Shown piece by piece: positions 4,229 to 6,034 of a stretch of 6,034 nucleotides of DNA. The stretch lies in the NCBI GenBank assembly GCA_030643515.1, contig DAOWLH010000075.1:1-6034 (forward strand), given 5' to 3'. The notes under the pieces are model-generated. The model was not told where the DNA came from, did no database searches, and saw only the letters and a program-made list of their open reading frames with translations. The stretch is from Dehalococcoidia bacterium. Its GTDB lineage: Bacteria; Chloroflexota; Dehalococcoidia; Dehalococcoidales; DAOWLH01. The position numbers and the translations under genes were made by a program. How positions within the stretch are numbered: the first letter of the stretch is position 1; each line of letters starts with the position of its first letter.

Positions 4229-6034
4229 TTATTTTGTCCTTATCTCATCAGCCAGGTCCGGCGGGACTGCCTGATAGCGGTAGAATTCCATAGAGTGTGT
4301 TGCCCGGCCCTGGGTAAGCGACCTGACGACGGTGGCATAGCCGAAGATCTCAGCCAGAGGAATCAGACAGTGAATGGTTGAAGTGCTGCCACTGCCGTCG
4401 ATTGACTGAATATTGCCCCTCCGCGAGCTGAGGTCGCCGATGATATCACCCATAAATTGCTCCGGAGTAACCACCTCCAGTTTCATAACCGGTTCCAGGA
4501 TGATAGGGTGGGCCCGTTTAACGCCGTCTTTTAGGGCCATAGAACCGGCCATCTTGAATGCTATTTCGGAAGAGTCAACTTCATGGTAGCTACCATCATA
4601 CAGTGTCGCCTTGATATCAATAATCGGGAAACCGGTGCTGCCCCCGGTTTCTATGGCTTCTTTAATGCCAGCTTCGGCGGCTATGATAAAGGGCTTGGAC
4701 AGCACACCGCCCTTGATACGGTTGACAAACTGAAAACCGGTGCCTCTCTGCAAGGGCTCCAGCTCAATCAAGATATGGCCATACTGGCCGCGGCCGCCGC
4801 TCTGGCGGACGAACCTGCCTTCGGCTTTAACCGGCAGGGTAATGGTCTCTTTATAGGCGACTCGTGGTTTGCCTACCTTGGCGACCACCTTGTATTCGCT
4901 AAGCAACCGGCTGACGATGACCTCGACATGGAGTTCGCCCATACCGGAGATAACCGTCTGCCCCGTTTCCTCGTTGTAGGCTACCTTAAAGGTCGGGTCC
5001 TCCTCGGTCAGTTTTTGCAGTGCCTCGTCCATCCGGTCCCGGTCGGCCCTGGTCTTGGGCTCGATAGCCACCGATAATACCGGTTCCGGAAAGCGGATTG
5101 GCTCCAGGATTATCTGCTGGGTGGACTCGCACAGGGTATCGCCGGTGAAGGTTTCTTTAAGGCCCATGGTGGCCACGATAGCTCCGGTGTCGGCATCGGA
5201 CACTTCCTCGTGGCGATTGGCGTGCATCAAGAGGAGGCGGCCGATGCGTTCTCTTCGGCTTCGGGCAGAGTTAAAAACCTGGGCGCCGGCCCTGATCCGG
5301 CCGGAATATACCCTAAGATAGACCAGCCGGCCGACGAAGGGGTCGGCGACGACCTTGAAAGCAAGGGCGGCGAAGGGGGCTTCATCGCTTGCGGGGCGGG
5401 TGACCTCGTTTCCGCTTCTGATATCAATAGCCCTCACCGGAGGCATTTCCAGCGGCGAGGGCAGGTAGTCTATGGTAGCATCAATCAGCAGCCGAACACC
5501 CTTGTTCTTGAGGGCGCTGCCGCACAGAACGGGGATGCCCTTGTTGGCCAGGGTTACCCTTCTCAGGGAAGTTTTTATATCGGCAGCGGAGATATTCTTG
5601 CCCTCCAGGTAGGCCGTAAGGATGTGGTCATCCTCTTCGGCCAGTTTTTCAATCAGGCTCTGGCGGAATTTGATGGCAGCAGCCTGCTCGGATTGTGGAA
5701 TGGCTATTTCCTGAGGCACTGAGTCTATCCGGCCATCGAATACCCATGCCTTCTCTTCTATCAGGTCGATAACCCCGCGGAAGGATTCTTCGCTACCCAG
5801 GGGGAGCTGCACTGGCAGTGGCTTGGCATAGAGGCGTTCTTCAATCATGGTCAGGCAGCGCTTAAAATTGGCACCCATCCGGTCCATCTTGTTGATAAAG
5901 CATATGCGGGGAACACTATACTTATCGGCCTGTCGCCATACCGTTTCCGATTGGGCCTCTACCCCGGATACGGCGTCAAAAATAACCACCCCGCCATCCA
6001 GCACTCTGAGGCTTCGCTCAACCTCAGCGGTAAA
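4229..6034 (-). CDS. fusA: Translation elongation factor G, 5' end outside the window
   Basis: EF-G is the cytoplasmic GTPase that moves tRNAs and mRNA through the ribosome and helps split ribosomes during recycling. The window holds 601 codons plus a TAA stop. Against a usual length near 690-700, roughly the first 90 residues (P-loop, switch I and most of the DxxG motif) lie beyond position 6034. The visible part opens with FTAEVERSLR, which normally follows DTPGHVD. In window residue numbering, the G4 motif NKMD is at 48-51 and the G5-like CGSALKNKG at 171-179. Domain II covers about 217-305, domain III 313-390, domain IV 391-510 and domain V 511-601. The domain IV tip that enters the decoding site is intact (YDGSYHEVDSSE, 479-490, His484). 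The segment before it reads GGSTGFP where many EF-Gs have GVLAGYP. No frameshift is seen. A GTG at 6004 is internal, not a start. The next gene, rpsJ, begins 15 bases after the stop. Confidence 0.97.
   Translation of the reverse strand, partial: FTAEVERSLRVLDGGVVIFDAVSGVEAQSETVWRQADKYSVPRICFINKMDRMGANFKRCLTMIEERLYAKPLPVQLPLGSEESFRGVIDLIEEKAWVFDGRIDSVPQEIAIPQSEQAAAIKFRQSLIEKLAEEDDHILTAYLEGKNISAADIKTSLRRVTLANKGIPVLCGSALKNKGVRLLIDATIDYLPSPLEMPPVRAIDIRSGNEVTRPASDEAPFAALAFKVVADPFVGRLVYLRVYSGRIRAGAQVFNSARSRRERIGRLLLMHANRHEEVSDADTGAIVATMGLKETFTGDTLCESTQQIILEPIRFPEPVLSVAIEPKTRADRDRMDEALQKLTEEDPTFKVAYNEETGQTVISGMGELHVEVIVSRLLSEYKVVAKVGKPRVAYKETITLPVKAEGRFVRQSGGRGQYGHILIELEPLQRGTGFQFVNRIKGGVLSKPFIIAAEAGIKEAIETGGSTGFPIIDIKATLYDGSYHEVDSSEIAFKMAGSMALKDGVKRAHPIILEPVMKLEVVTPEQFMGDIIGDLSSRRGNIQSIDGSGSTSTIHCLIPLAEIFGYATVVRSLTQGRATHSMEFYRYQAVPPDLADEIRTK

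Noticed and set aside
4583..5077. Plus-strand 164-residue open frame opposite fusA
   Set aside because: It is a shadow of the conserved EF-G frame on the other strand, with no recognisable protein signature.
5210..5722. Plus-strand 170-residue open frame opposite fusA
   Set aside because: It is antisense to the EF-G G domain and domain II. The motifs and continuity of EF-G account for the sequence.

Overview
The window is one densely packed block of translation genes, all read on the minus strand. In transcription order (high to low coordinates) it holds the 3' part of fusA (EF-G), then complete rpsJ (S10), rplC (L3), rplD (L4), rplW (L23), rplB (L2), rpsS (S19) and rplV (L22), and finally rpsC (S3), which runs off the low-coordinate end. 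This is the classic bacterial S10 ribosomal protein gene order, placed directly downstream of the str-type gene fusA. Gaps between genes are 2 to 25 bases, and rplV and rpsC overlap by one base, so the block is very probably one transcript. No promoter, terminator, RNA gene, mobile element or CRISPR array is visible, and there is no gene-free stretch longer than 25 bases.

The organism is a bacterium: the genes are bacterial-type, have Shine-Dalgarno sites, and are moderately GC-rich by eye. The direct fusA-rpsJ junction without tuf, the style of the L2 and L3 sequences, and a long Lys/Ala/Glu-rich S3 tail would fit Chloroflexota, perhaps Dehalococcoidia. That assignment is an inference and needs a tree.

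Functionally the products belong to one machine. EF-G drives translocation. S10, S19 and S3 form part of the head of the small subunit. L3, L4, L23, L2 and L22 are large-subunit proteins around the peptidyl transferase centre and exit tunnel. Co-transcription would keep their amounts balanced.

Most of the window is ordinary core genome. The one clearly unusual structure is at positions 1-154. There, the C-terminal tail of S3 contains a perfect 75-bp tandem duplication (25 residues per unit, net positive, Lys/Ala/Pro-rich) that reaches the window edge, so its copy number is unknown. I saw no evidence of an undescribed multi-gene system.
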